Made by a program: the position numbers and the translations under genes
NCBI GenBank assembly: GCA_002431345.1
Contig: DJEN01000094.1
Span: 5,359-49,112 of the forward strand
From: Megasphaera sp. UBA5897
GTDB taxonomy: Bacteria; Bacillota; Negativicutes; Veillonellales; Megasphaeraceae
Reading direction: 5' to 3'
DNA length: 43,754 bases
Shown: positions 1 through 8,372 of the stretch, in pieces
Position numbering within the stretch: position 1 is the first letter of the stretch
Layout of the letters: the number at the start of each line of letters is the position of its first letter
Notes under the pieces: model-generated
What the model was told of the DNA's origin: nothing
Seen by the model: the letters and a program-made list of their open reading frames with translations, nothing else
The model's database searches: none

Positions 1-354
1 GAAGGACTGTTTACCTATGAATTTTATAAAGACACGTACAAGGCGTTAAAAGAAGATGGGTTATTTGTACAGCAGACAGAATCGCCCTTTATGCATCGCA
101 AGCTTGTCAAAGAAATCTGGGACTGCGTATCCGATATATTCCCTGTTACACGACTTTATACGGCATTTATTCCGTTGTATCCGACAGGCATGCACTGCTT
201 CACCATGGGTTCCAAAAAATACGATCCATTGCAATGGAAACCGAACCGCAAACGGACATTCCCTACGAAATACTATAATGAGGGAATTCAGCGCAGTGCT
301 TTCGTTTTGCCTAATTTTGTAAAAGATGTTTTATACGGGGAAAAGGACCGGTAA
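1..354 (+). CDS. speE: Polyamine aminopropyltransferase (spermidine synthase), C-terminal part
   Basis: Partial gene whose start lies before the window; the open frame runs from base 1 to a TAA at 352-354. The 117 visible residues match the C-terminal part of spermidine synthases: a helix in which the acceptor amine site is built, then the YPTGMHCFTMGSKKYDP strand-turn typical of the family and an N-terminal-of-end motif with TKYYNEGIQRSAFVLPNFV. The enzyme transfers an aminopropyl group from decarboxylated S-adenosylmethionine to putrescine in the cytoplasm. No terminator is seen behind it; a tRNA promoter starts 40 bases later. The assignment rests on the family-typical C-terminus only, because the SAM-binding half is outside the window. 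Confidence 0.88.
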   Translation, partial: EGLFTYEFYKDTYKALKEDGLFVQQTESPFMHRKLVKEIWDCVSDIFPVTRLYTAFIPLYPTGMHCFTMGSKKYDPLQWKPNRKRTFPTKYYNEGIQRSAFVLPNFVKDVLYGEKDR

Positions 355-394
355 GACGCTGCAGTAAGTTTTTTAAAAAAGTAAAAAAAATCTC

Positions 395-423
395 TTGACA
401 TAATCTATGTTGGATGATAGAAT
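395..423 (+). promoter_or_regulatory. Promoter of the tRNA cluster
   Basis: TTGACA at 395-400, a 17-base spacer and TAGAAT at 418-423, with TG at 415-416 giving an extended -10. The predicted start near 430 lies about 47 bases before the first tRNA. Confidence 0.8.
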
Positions 424-424
424 A

Positions 425-470
425 ATCTACGTTGACGGCGCACAAATGGAATGTGTGACGCAGCGTAGAT
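425..470 (+). other. Stem-loop in the leader of the tRNA transcript
   Basis: ATCTACG (425-431) pairs perfectly with CGTAGAT (464-470), with inner CACA/TGTG pairing. It lies between the promoter and the mature 5' end of tRNA-His, so it would be removed as pre-tRNA leader. Function unknown; it could help RNase P processing. Confidence 0.45.
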
Positions 471-476
471 ACCTAT

Positions 477-553
477 GGCGGGTATGGTGAAGTGGTTAAC
501 ACGGCGGATTGTGGCTCCGTTATGCTAGGGTTCGAATCCCTATACTCGCCCCA
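477..553 (+). tRNA. tRNA-His (GTG)
   Basis: Cloverleaf with acceptor stem GCGGGTA (478-484) pairing to TACTCGC (543-549), anticodon GTG at 511-513 and a TTCGAAT T-loop. G477 is the extra G-1 residue diagnostic of tRNA-His, opposite C550. CCA is encoded at 551-553. Confidence 0.96.
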
Positions 554-554
554 T

Positions 555-629
555 AGGGGTATAGCCAAGTGGTAAGGCACCGGACTTTGACTCCGCTATG
601 CGCTGGTTCGAATCCAGCTACCCCTGCCA
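555..629 (+). tRNA. tRNA-Gln (TTG)
   Basis: Acceptor stem AGGGGTA (555-561) pairs with TACCCCT (619-625), discriminator G626 and encoded CCA at 627-629. Anticodon TTG lies at 587-589 in the loop CTTTGAC. The top pair of the anticodon stem is a C-C mismatch, the rest is canonical. Confidence 0.95.
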
Positions 630-634
630 GCCAT

Positions 635-710
635 GATTCATTAGCTCAGCTGGTAGAGCACCTGACTTTTAATCAGGGTGTCCCGAGTTCGAATCTCGGA
701 TGGATCACCA
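635..710 (+). tRNA. tRNA-Lys (TTT)
   Basis: Acceptor stem GATTCAT (635-641) pairs with ATGGATC (700-706), discriminator A and encoded CCA (708-710). Anticodon TTT lies at 668-670 in loop CTTTTAA. Last gene of the three-tRNA unit. Confidence 0.96.
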
Positions 711-711
711 T

Positions 712-745
712 AAAAGCACTGTTCTTGTGAACAGTGCTTTTTTTG
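712..745 (+). terminator. Terminator of the tRNA cluster
   Basis: AAAAGCACTGTTC and GAACAGTGCTTTT form a perfect GC-rich stem with a 4-base loop, followed by a T-run. It starts directly after the CCA of tRNA-Lys. Confidence 0.93.
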
Positions 746-801
746 TTTTTCCTATCGTTTCATATATAATAATATATATCCATAGGAATATAGGGATATA
801 C

Positions 802-842
802 AAAACAACCGCTTACTGCATGATACAGTGAGCGGTTGTTTT
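802..842. terminator. Terminator downstream of nhaD, possibly bidirectional
   Basis: AAAACAACCGCTTACTG (802-818) pairs with CAGTGAGCGGTTGTTTT (826-842). On the reverse strand it follows the nhaD stop codon at 872 and ends in TTTT; a T-run is also present on the forward strand. Confidence 0.85.
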
Positions 843-871
843 ATCTGTCATATAACGCCGGAGCGTGTCGA

Positions 872-2320
872 TTACCAAAGGAAGAAGATAATCATATCAA
901 TAATAAACGTAGGAATCAAAATGGAGCAGGACCATCCCATGTAGCCAAAGAAGCTCGGCATTTTAATCTTGTTTTCTTCGGCAATCGATTTAACCATGAA
1001 GTTGGGGGCATTGCCGATATACGTATTAGCACCCATAAATACAGCACCGGCTGAAATAGCTTCCAGCATAATCTGCGATACCGTGCCGACAGACGTTGCA
1101 ATACCCTGAGTGGCTCCCAGTGCTCCGGCTGTCTGCAGGAATACGAGATACGTCGGCGTGTTGTCCAGGAAGGACGACAAAGCGCCTGTTGCCCAAAACA
1201 TTTCCCAAGGCTGGGAAAGACCTAATTCCGCGCCGTGTGTTTTTAAAATAATTAAAGCCGGAATCATCGTAATAAAAATACCGATAAAGAGTTTGGCAAC
1301 TTCTGCAATTGGTGCATAGGAAAATTCGTTAATCGCGCGAATCGATTGTTTTGTCGTTTTCAGCGATAAATAAGCTGCGGCTAACAACAGCACAATTTCT
1401 ACGAGCGTTGCATACGGAAAGACGATTTCATCATAAATGGGAATACCGGCACCGTCAGCGAAAAACGCAAATTCTTTTGGCAAGACGCCGTTAGCGACAA
1501 CACCCAGGACAATGAGGGCAATGAAAAAGATGTTGTGAATGCCTTCGACGTGAAGAGGTTCTTTTTCACCAGCTTGTGTATCTTGAGGAGAACGGCCGGC
1601 AGCCAGTTCTTTTTTATAAAGATGATGGTCGATGGCGAAGAAAACAGCAAACAAAATAATCAGGTTTAAAATCAAAATAGGAAGTAAATGGAATGTCCAT
1701 GTAAAGGGAACGCCGCGCTGGAAGCCCATAAACAGCGGGGGATCACCGAGCGGAGTCAAACAGCCGCCAATGTTGGCAACGAGAAAAATAAAGAAGACAA
1801 TGACATGAACTTTGCGCTGCCGCCAGGCGTTGGCTTTGATGACCGGGCGAATCATCAGCATAGCGGCACCGGTCGTGCCAATCCAGCTGGCAAGAAAGGC
1901 ACCGATGAAAAGAAGCAGTGCATTGATTTTGGGGGTACCGGCCAGCGTGCCTTTGACGGCAATACCGCCGGCAACGACAAACAGCGCAAACAACAGCACA
2001 ATAAATGGTACATAATCCAATAATACCGATTCCAGCAAACGGAACAATGCTTCATTTACGCCGTAGGCTGCTGAAAACGGAACGAGAAAAAGAATAGACC
2101 AGCCAATCGCTGCGCCCAGCATATTTTTTTCCCACCAATGAGGTTTAATTAAAGGAATAATAGCAATAGACAACAGCATGCCGACGAAAGGAATAATACT
2201 CCATGTGGGCAGCGTTGCGCCTACAGCAGCGTGCGCACCGCCTTCATTGGCAAATACAGCAGGTGCCATAAGCAGGAAAAGAGCCAATGTACAATACAAT
2301 GGCCGAATCATGTGTTTCAT
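872..2320 (-). CDS. nhaD: Sodium:proton antiporter, NhaD family
   Basis: A 482-residue polytopic inner-membrane protein of the ion transporter (IT) superfamily. NhaD proteins exchange cytoplasmic Na+ or Li+ for external H+. The N-terminus has a signal-like hydrophobic segment ending in VFANEGG, then a long run of about a dozen membrane helices. Family-typical stretches include WIGTTGAAMLMIRP, GGCLTPLGDPPLFMGF and SSFLDNTPTYLVF, where the Gly/Pro and Asp/Asn residues form the ion site. I chose ATG at 2320 rather than the upstream ATG at 2347 because AAGGCGG sits 7 bases before it. It is transcribed alone, towards the tRNA genes. In a cell that has Rnf nearby it could convert between Na+ and H+ gradients, which is inference. 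Confidence 0.92.
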   Translation of the reverse strand: MKHMIRPLYCTLALFLLMAPAVFANEGGAHAAVGATLPTWSIIPFVGMLLSIAIIPLIKPHWWEKNMLGAAIGWSILFLVPFSAAYGVNEALFRLLESVLLDYVPFIVLLFALFVVAGGIAVKGTLAGTPKINALLLFIGAFLASWIGTTGAAMLMIRPVIKANAWRQRKVHVIVFFIFLVANIGGCLTPLGDPPLFMGFQRGVPFTWTFHLLPILILNLIILFAVFFAIDHHLYKKELAAGRSPQDTQAGEKEPLHVEGIHNIFFIALIVLGVVANGVLPKEFAFFADGAGIPIYDEIVFPYATLVEIVLLLAAAYLSLKTTKQSIRAINEFSYAPIAEVAKLFIGIFITMIPALIILKTHGAELGLSQPWEMFWATGALSSFLDNTPTYLVFLQTAGALGATQGIATSVGTVSQIMLEAISAGAVFMGANTYIGNAPNFMVKSIAEENKIKMPSFFGYMGWSCSILIPTFIIDMIIFFLW

Positions 2321-2373
2321 AATATACCGCCTTTCTTTTAATTGCATAGTATCCTTTGCGGATAATTACAAAC

Positions 2374-2383
2374 ATTATACCAT
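2374..2383 (-). promoter_or_regulatory. Extended -10 of nhaD
   Basis: Reverse-strand ATGGTATAAT is an extended -10 (TG-G-TATAAT) about 54 bases before the nhaD start. No good -35 is seen, as expected for extended -10 promoters. Confidence 0.5.
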
Positions 2384-2409
2384 AGCTGTCTTTCATATTA
2401 TACTGTTTT

Positions 2410-2439
2410 TTGAAAAAATATGGTGCTTTTATATATTAT
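2410..2439 (+). promoter_or_regulatory. Candidate promoter of the universal stress protein gene
   Basis: TTGAAA at 2410-2415 and TATTAT at 2434-2439, spacer 18. Other AT-rich hexamers nearby (TATACT at 2437-2442) could serve as the -10 instead. Confidence 0.4.
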
Positions 2440-2568
2440 ACTGTTATAAAAACTTAATAGTATGCAAATTGAACGAGAAAAAGAAAAAATTACGGAAAAA
2501 AGAAGGAATTGGACGCAGCATAGAGAATATATACTATAAAGGTACCGTGAAAGTTAGGAGGGATTCAT

Positions 2569-3015
2569 ATGAAAAAATATAATAATATTATCGTGCCAAC
2601 CGATGGTTCCGTCAATTCCAAACGGGCATTGGAACATGCTGTTGTTATTGCTTCTTCGTTGGGGGCTACGATTACTTTGGTTTACGTAGCCAATATCGTT
2701 TCGGTTATTTCCAATTTTGATCAGATTCCGAATGCCAGCGGCTATGTTACGGAACAAGTTGCATTGGACATGGAAGAAGAAGGGAAAGGTGTACTGGATG
2801 ATTTTGCCAAGGCCATTCCGCAAAATATCGAAGTCAAAAGTGTCTTTGAAGTCGGTTCCCCGGGTCCGGCTGTATTGTCTGTTGCCAAAAAATACAATGC
2901 CGATCTCATCGTAATGGGCAGCCGCGGCTTAGGACCGTTAAAAGGATTATTTATGGGTTCTGTCAGCAGCTATGTCGTTACGCATTCCGAATGCCCGGTA
3001 TTAATCGTAAAATAA
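2569..3015 (+). CDS. Universal stress protein, UspA family
   Basis: A 148-residue single-domain UspA protein. The N-terminal strand has the IIVPTDGS signature, where the Asp contacts nucleotide. Near the C-terminus GSRGLGPLKGLFMGSVS is the G-2x-G-9x-G-(S/T) ATP-binding motif, followed by HSECPVLIVK. That makes it an ATP-binding type (like MJ0577) rather than E. coli UspA type. The family is induced by starvation and stress; the exact target is not known from sequence. AGGAGG lies 8 bases before the ATG. It forms its own unit, with a strong terminator directly behind. Confidence 0.95.
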   Translation: MKKYNNIIVPTDGSVNSKRALEHAVVIASSLGATITLVYVANIVSVISNFDQIPNASGYVTEQVALDMEEEGKGVLDDFAKAIPQNIEVKSVFEVGSPGPAVLSVAKKYNADLIVMGSRGLGPLKGLFMGSVSSYVVTHSECPVLIVK

Positions 3016-3034
3016 ATACGATTAGAATAATAGG

Positions 3035-3072
3035 GACTTTACCCTGAAAAAATGGGTAAAGTCTTTTTTTTG
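3035..3072 (+). terminator. Terminator of the universal stress protein gene
   Basis: GACTTTACCC (3035-3044) and GGGTAAAGTC (3054-3063) pair perfectly, followed by eight or more T residues. Confidence 0.95.
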
Positions 3073-3154
3073 TGTATGGGAAACGCGTATTTTGTGATAT
3101 ACTGATGGTGCGTATACATTACGATACATAATCTTGCCTGGGAGGCAGTAGACG

Positions 3155-4897
3155 ATGATAAAAAATAGTAAGAAATGGCTGGAACGCGAAACAAAAGAAT
3201 GGGTATCCAAAGGATGGATTTCTGCAGAAGCCGAAAAGCATATATGTCAGGCATACAGGCCTTCGCATGATACGAGTATGGGCATATCGATATACAGCAT
3301 ATTAGCTGTCGTAGGATTTTCTATCATTGGCATGGCGCTGATTTGGGGAGCTGCGCATGTTTGGTATCAAATTTCCACAGTAATCCGAACGATACTTGCC
3401 GTGCTGCTGCTCATACTTTCACAGCTTGGCGTAGGCATGGCTATGTTTCAGGAACGGCAGGGAACGCTTCTCGGTGAAGCAGTAGCCGTCGTTCACAGCA
3501 TGATTGTTTTTGTTGTCATGGCGATGGCAGAACAGACTTTTTATATTGGCTGGGATACAGCCGATTATATTGCCGCCAGTGCTGTGCTTACTTTACCGGC
3601 AGTATATTTGCTGCGGTCTGTAGGCGGGCTGGCAGTTTACTGCCTGTCTGTGCTGGTTTGGGCTGCTGTGGGCGGGCCGCTGAATGCTGCAGGCGGCACG
3701 GCTTTTTTATGGCTGATGATTATACTGCCCCTTCCTTTTTATCTTGTTCTTGACCAGAATCATGATGAACTCCGTCTCTCTATTTTTTCTTGGATGATGA
3801 CGGTGACTGTGTTTGCGGCTTTTGGCCTGGCTGCGCGGGATACGGACTATATCCCCTTTCTCATGATGGCCGCCTTAGCTGTTGTCATTATGCTCAGTGG
3901 ATATACAATCGATATCCGGAAAGCCTGGGGGGTTCCGTTCCGCTGGTTTGGCCGCTTTGTAGCAGCTGGCTCTCTGTTAATTTCCTGCATGCCTTTCTCT
4001 TGGCACGGCGTGGCAGATATTCAGGGATTTCATTGGACAACGACGCTTATCACGATCGTGTTGTTTGTGGCGATTGCCGCTTTGCTGGCCAAAGGCGTAA
4101 AAAAGCGTCTGTGGGGGCCTGTCGTATATACAGGTATTCCTGTTGTTTTGGCTTGTGAAACGATATTGGTACGCAATGGCCTGTATTCTTCCGTGCCGTT
4201 GATTGTATCGTCACTGTACATGCTGTTTTTAGGATTTTATGAAACGCTGCAGGGCTTTAATACGCACCGCATGAATCATACTAAATTTGGGATTCTTATT
4301 TTGGCCAGCTTGGTAGTATCCTTTTTAATTGGCACCAGCTTTTCACCGCTAGTGCCTGTTGTGGCTATTGTTGTTTTGGTATTAGTGATTGTGCAGCTGC
4401 GGCGTACTTCTTCAAGCCGCAAAGCAGCAGCACTGCGTTCTGAACGGCGCAGTCATCTAAAACATACTTCCGCTACGGTGCGGGGAGACAGACAGAAGCA
4501 GCGTTCTGAAGATACAGCACCGTATGTGCCGCTGGATGAATCTCCGCTGGAAACGAAAGATGCGGCAGAAGATGCCGATACGCTGGCAGAATGGATGAAA
4601 CAGATTCATATGCCGAAACCGGATACGGTTTCCTATACACCGCCGCAGCATACGGATACGGTTATACCAAAAGAAAAACCGCAGTCTTTATTTGTTGCGC
4701 CGGTATTTCATGATCCCGATGAGATGGCGCTGCCGACGGCACCGCAGCCCCGCATGCAGACTAGAAAAATACCTGACGCACCGAAAGAAGCCAAGCCCAT
4801 GACTTCTCCTTGGCAGTCTGACAAGCAGGCTCCGGTCAAACCCAAACGTCATTTTAGCCGCTCACCATGGGCTAAGGAAGGAGAAACGCGTAAATGA
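3155..4897 (+). CDS. DUF2157 domain membrane protein
   Basis: A 580-residue protein. Residues 1-45 carry the DUF2157 start: a short helical cytoplasmic segment with WLERETKEWVSKGWIS, after which come about ten to twelve membrane helices to about residue 415. Residues 420-580 are a charged, Pro-rich cytoplasmic tail without a domain I recognise. DUF2157 proteins are predicted membrane proteins of unknown function, often next to GDYXXLXY and DUF4401 proteins; the next gene is such a GDYXXLXY protein and overlaps it by 4 bases (ATGA). The ATG at 3155 follows GGGAGGCAG. An extended -10 (TGATATACT, 3095-3103) could drive this cassette. The long tail is larger than I would expect for the family. 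No function is assigned. Confidence 0.82.
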   Translation: MIKNSKKWLERETKEWVSKGWISAEAEKHICQAYRPSHDTSMGISIYSILAVVGFSIIGMALIWGAAHVWYQISTVIRTILAVLLLILSQLGVGMAMFQERQGTLLGEAVAVVHSMIVFVVMAMAEQTFYIGWDTADYIAASAVLTLPAVYLLRSVGGLAVYCLSVLVWAAVGGPLNAAGGTAFLWLMIILPLPFYLVLDQNHDELRLSIFSWMMTVTVFAAFGLAARDTDYIPFLMMAALAVVIMLSGYTIDIRKAWGVPFRWFGRFVAAGSLLISCMPFSWHGVADIQGFHWTTTLITIVLFVAIAALLAKGVKKRLWGPVVYTGIPVVLACETILVRNGLYSSVPLIVSSLYMLFLGFYETLQGFNTHRMNHTKFGILILASLVVSFLIGTSFSPLVPVVAIVVLVLVIVQLRRTSSSRKAAALRSERRSHLKHTSATVRGDRQKQRSEDTAPYVPLDESPLETKDAAEDADTLAEWMKQIHMPKPDTVSYTPPQHTDTVIPKEKPQSLFVAPVFHDPDEMALPTAPQPRMQTRKIPDAPKEAKPMTSPWQSDKQAPVKPKRHFSRSPWAKEGETRK

Positions 4898-5571
4898 AAG
4901 CAATAAAATTTAAATTTTCTCCTGACGGCAGAAATAAATGGATGATTTTTTTACTTGTCGTCGTTATTCAGCTGGGAGTATTTGGCTATATTGGCTGGCG
5001 CTGGCATAACATCAGCGTGGACGGCATACCGTATCAGTGGCAGTGTCTGCCGAGATTGGAAGTATCTGCATTTGGAACGGACTATGTGCGGATTGTTTTT
5101 CCGGAAGATACGACGAAATGGCTGGATGAAACAGCCCCGGAAGAAGGACAGCTTATTTATGTGCAAATTTCCCGCAATGCAGATGGATTGATACAAATTG
5201 AAGGAGCTTCTGCCGATAAACCGGGACGGGGCAGTGACTATATGAAAGCGAAAGTAGTCGCGTTTCATGACGGCATGGTTCAGTTTAAAGTCGGCTTTGA
5301 CCGGTATCGCATCGCACCGGAACATACAGATGGCATTTATGATATTACCAACAAGGACAGCGTCATCGCCAGCATACGAATCAAAAAAGGAGACGGTGTC
5401 ATTGAAGGTATTTTTATCAACGGCGTTCCGTTGGAATCCTGCAGTAACGGTGCAGCTATCGAAGCGACGAGGGAACAGCAAAAGGGCTCAACGAAAAAGG
5501 GCAGCACGGGAAAAGCCTTTGACAAACCCCGTATTGTAGAACCCGGCATGGTACCGCCGAAAGAAGAATAA
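4894..5571 (+). CDS. GDYXXLXY domain protein
   Basis: A 225-residue protein with one N-terminal membrane helix (about residues 16-34) and an outside domain of strands. TDYVRIVF around residue 65 is a close variant of the GDYxxLxY motif that names the family, and the later Gly-rich stretch PGRGSDYMKAKV fits it. The C-terminal 30 residues are Lys/Thr-rich. The start overlaps the stop of the DUF2157 gene as ATGA, which suggests translational coupling; AAGGAG lies 12 bases upstream. The pairing with DUF2157 is a recurrent one in bacteria. The function of the family is unknown. Confidence 0.75.
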   Translation: MKAIKFKFSPDGRNKWMIFLLVVVIQLGVFGYIGWRWHNISVDGIPYQWQCLPRLEVSAFGTDYVRIVFPEDTTKWLDETAPEEGQLIYVQISRNADGLIQIEGASADKPGRGSDYMKAKVVAFHDGMVQFKVGFDRYRIAPEHTDGIYDITNKDSVIASIRIKKGDGVIEGIFINGVPLESCSNGAAIEATREQQKGSTKKGSTGKAFDKPRIVEPGMVPPKEE

Positions 5572-5599
5572 CCCCGTATACTAAGAAAGAGAGGCTATC

Positions 5600-6901
5600 A
5601 TGAAATCGTATCTAAAAGTAGGCTTGACAGTTGTCTTGATGGCGGCTTTGCTGCTGCTTTCCGGGTTTCGGGCCCAAACTATTATTCATGATGATGGCAG
5701 TGAAACCCAGGATGTCCTGAAAGTATCCGATACAGCACAAGGACAGAAAAAACTCCGCGCAGATGCAGACGATTTTCAAAAGCGAAATTATACTATTATG
5801 GATTACAGCAACAATAATGGCGAGGGATTTCGTGCCATGAAAACGATTACGAAAGACGGAGCCAATAAGAGTTCTGTAGACCGTATCGTTCATAAGACGC
5901 ACGACGGATTGATTTGTTCGACCTATTATATTGACTACAGCTATACAGGCGACAGCATTCAGGCACTGCGGCTGGGCATGCCCATAGAAGAAAACGGCGC
6001 GGATTTGGAATATATCGTATCCTTTCCTTCGGGTACGCAGGTCACCAGCAACAGTACCAAAGCAGATACACCGGGCAGTACATACATGTGGAGCCTGAAC
6101 AATGACAACCCTTCCCAAATTCAGCTCCAAGCGACTGTTTGGCATAAATTATTCATTTACATCGCATTGTTTCTCATCGTGGCGATTGTCGTGATTGTCC
6201 TGATTATGGAACGCCGGCGCCGCAACGTGATCAGTTGGAAACGGGCTGCTCATATGCGCAAGGTAGAAATCCTGCTTCTGTGCATTCCAATTGTTATTCT
6301 CGGCTATATGGGATATGAATACTATGTGGGAACGCATGTTACGGCAGATTCTCTGGCTAAGGTTTCAGAACAGCAGCAGGAAGAACTGCTGGAAAGCCGT
6401 GAAGAAGATAAAAAGATGCATGATGCCGATGCGGCTAAACAGCGGAGCGGAGAAATCGCAGCGTCCCGTATTCGCAGCAAAACGATGGAAATTTCCAGTT
6501 CCCTGCGGGAATTAAACCGGGATTATCAGTCCGGCAGTATCAGCAAGGGAGAAGCAAGATCACAGGCTAGATCGCTGGCAGCACAGGCGCAGGAATTATT
6601 GTCCAGCGGCAAAGATTTGTCAGAAGCCGATAAAGATGTACTGCAGCAGCTCGTAGACCGGTTGGTGGACGAAGCCGATTCGATTGGCAGCGGACCGAGT
6701 GCATCTGAAACAGTGAGCCGCAGTGCGGCAGAAGAACCGCGCCGTGCAGAGTCAAATACAGCAGAAACGGCACGCGATTCATCCGCTTCACGAATGAACA
6801 GTGAAAGTGCATCGAGCAATGCAGCTGGCAGTGATACGAAAAGCAGCACGTCTAAGGCACAGTCCGGCGGCAAGGATAATGGAAAAGTTACAAAACAATA
6901 A
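5600..6901 (+). CDS. Secreted/membrane protein with LppM-like (DUF3153-like) domain
   Basis: A 433-residue protein. Residues 1-26 form a signal sequence without a lipobox Cys. Residues 27-180 look like the LppM/DUF3153 fold: an opening strand with HDDGSETQDVLKV, a helix, then strands closing with a W-S-L-N motif. Two membrane helices follow (about 184-204 and 224-243), separated by a basic loop MERRRRN. Residues 250-360 are helical and Gln/Glu-rich; the last 70 residues are Ser/Ala low-complexity and end in GGKDNGKVTKQ. It lies 28 bases after the GDYXXLXY gene with GAGAGG upstream, so the three genes probably form one operon. LppM-like domains occur in envelope proteins; no biochemical role can be stated. 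The domain call is a moderate-confidence reading. Confidence 0.6.
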   Translation: MKSYLKVGLTVVLMAALLLLSGFRAQTIIHDDGSETQDVLKVSDTAQGQKKLRADADDFQKRNYTIMDYSNNNGEGFRAMKTITKDGANKSSVDRIVHKTHDGLICSTYYIDYSYTGDSIQALRLGMPIEENGADLEYIVSFPSGTQVTSNSTKADTPGSTYMWSLNNDNPSQIQLQATVWHKLFIYIALFLIVAIVVIVLIMERRRRNVISWKRAAHMRKVEILLLCIPIVILGYMGYEYYVGTHVTADSLAKVSEQQQEELLESREEDKKMHDADAAKQRSGEIAASRIRSKTMEISSSLRELNRDYQSGSISKGEARSQARSLAAQAQELLSSGKDLSEADKDVLQQLVDRLVDEADSIGSGPSASETVSRSAAEEPRRAESNTAETARDSSASRMNSESASSNAAGSDTKSSTSKAQSGGKDNGKVTKQ

Positions 6902-6941
6902 AGATTTTTCATTGCTATCTATTTTAAATTGTGGAAAAACA

Positions 6942-6950
6942 TGATATGAT
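6942..6950 (+). promoter_or_regulatory. Extended -10 promoter of fprA
   Basis: TGATATGAT (TG-A-TATGAT) lies 54 bases before the fprA start. The -35 region is poor. Confidence 0.5.
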
Positions 6951-7003
6951 AGGGTAAGTAAATATAAATCGATGATTGTTTTTTATAAGGAGGTTTATTA
7001 TTC

Positions 7004-8239
7004 ATGTATTGTGTAGAAGAAATTAAAAATGGCATTTATTGGATGGGATGCAATGATTTCGGAACGGAATTATTTGAACGTATCTTCCCAATTCCTGAAG
7101 GCGTTACGTACAATTCTTATTTTATTGACGATGAAAAGACATGTGTTGTCGATGCCATGGATAAAAGCTGCCGTGACGAATTTCTTGAAGATGTAGAACA
7201 TCTGCTTCATGGCCGCAAACTGGATTATTTTATCCTTCAACATATGGAACCGGATCATGCCAGCTCTGCAGTAGCACTGCTTGAAAAACATCCGGAAGCA
7301 AAAATCATTGCACAGCCGCAGACATTTAAGCTGTTTGAACAATTTTTCCGCACGCCCATGCCGGAACGGTATATCAATGTAAAAGAAGGCGATCAGCTTG
7401 CTTTAGGCAAACATACTCTTCAGTTTGTCAAGGCCCCGATGGTTCACTGGCCGGAAGTCATTATGTCATATGATTTAACGGACAAAGTATTATTTAGTGC
7501 AGATGCTTTCGGTATGTTTGGCACGACGGGCAATGTCTATGCAGACCAGGTAGATTATGAAGAAAACTATTTGGATTCTGCACGCCGGTATTATGTCAAC
7601 ATTGTTGGCAAATTTGGCCCGCAGGTTGTTAATGTATTGAAAAAGGCTTCCGGTCTTCCGATTGATTACATTTGCCCTCTTCACGGCCTTGTATTCCGTA
7701 CGCCGGAAACGATTGGCTATATCATTGACAAATATCTCCATTGGGCAAAATATGTACCGGAAAAGAAAGGCGTTGTTATTGCGTTTGCATCCATTTACGG
7801 CAACACGCAGCGCGCAGCCTGTGTATTGGCGCATAAGCTGAGCGAACAAGGTATCAAAGACGTTCGCCTTTATGACGTATCCAAAACCCATTCTTCCTAT
7901 GTGACGGCTAAAGCATGGGAATACAGCCATCTCGTATTGGCAGCGCCTACGTACAACTTAAATCTGTTCCTGCCGATGGAAAACTTCCTGCATGATTTGA
8001 AGACGCTGATGTATCAAAACCGCAAAGTGGCTGTTATCGGCAACCACAGCTGGGCATCTGCTGCATATAAGACAATGGTAGATTACGTTCAGAATCAATT
8101 TAAAAAGTGTGAACTTCTTGAACCGTCTTTGGATTTTAAATCTTCTCTGCAGGATGACCAGGAAGCTGCTATTGACGAAATCGCTAAGAAAATTGCCGAT
8201 GATGTCAAAGCATATCCAGATCCCAAAACATTACTTTAA
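7004..8239 (+). CDS. fprA: Flavodiiron protein (A-type flavoprotein)
   Basis: A 411-residue cytoplasmic enzyme that reduces O2 to water and/or NO to N2O in anaerobes. The N-terminal metallo-beta-lactamase-like domain keeps the full diiron ligand set: H80-x-E82-x-D84, H148, D167 and H227. The C-terminal flavodoxin domain starts near residue 258 with FASIYGNTQR for FMN binding. Length and ligands match clostridial FprA. It lacks a fused rubredoxin, so electrons must come from a separate rubredoxin or similar partner, and no such gene is adjacent. AAGGAGG precedes the ATG by about 11 bases. It forms its own unit with a terminator behind. NO versus O2 preference cannot be read from the sequence. 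Confidence 0.96.
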   Translation: MYCVEEIKNGIYWMGCNDFGTELFERIFPIPEGVTYNSYFIDDEKTCVVDAMDKSCRDEFLEDVEHLLHGRKLDYFILQHMEPDHASSAVALLEKHPEAKIIAQPQTFKLFEQFFRTPMPERYINVKEGDQLALGKHTLQFVKAPMVHWPEVIMSYDLTDKVLFSADAFGMFGTTGNVYADQVDYEENYLDSARRYYVNIVGKFGPQVVNVLKKASGLPIDYICPLHGLVFRTPETIGYIIDKYLHWAKYVPEKKGVVIAFASIYGNTQRAACVLAHKLSEQGIKDVRLYDVSKTHSSYVTAKAWEYSHLVLAAPTYNLNLFLPMENFLHDLKTLMYQNRKVAVIGNHSWASAAYKTMVDYVQNQFKKCELLEPSLDFKSSLQDDQEAAIDEIAKKIADDVKAYPDPKTLL

Positions 8240-8280
8240 GTATGGCATGCATGCTGCCAGCTAAGCATGAGAACCACAAA

Positions 8281-8310
8281 GGACTGCTGCTTCGCGCAGC
8301 AGTCTTTTTT
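8281..8310 (+). terminator. Terminator of fprA, member of the shared TTYRY hairpin family
   Basis: GACTGCTGC (8282-8290) and GCAGCAGTC (8296-8304) pair perfectly over loop TTCGC, followed by TTTTTT. Its 17-nt core also occurs in four other hairpins of this window. Confidence 0.95.
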
Positions 8311-8372
8311 ATAAGGAAATACCAAGAAAAATATGATATAATTAATATATACAGCCAAAGGAGGACAGATAG

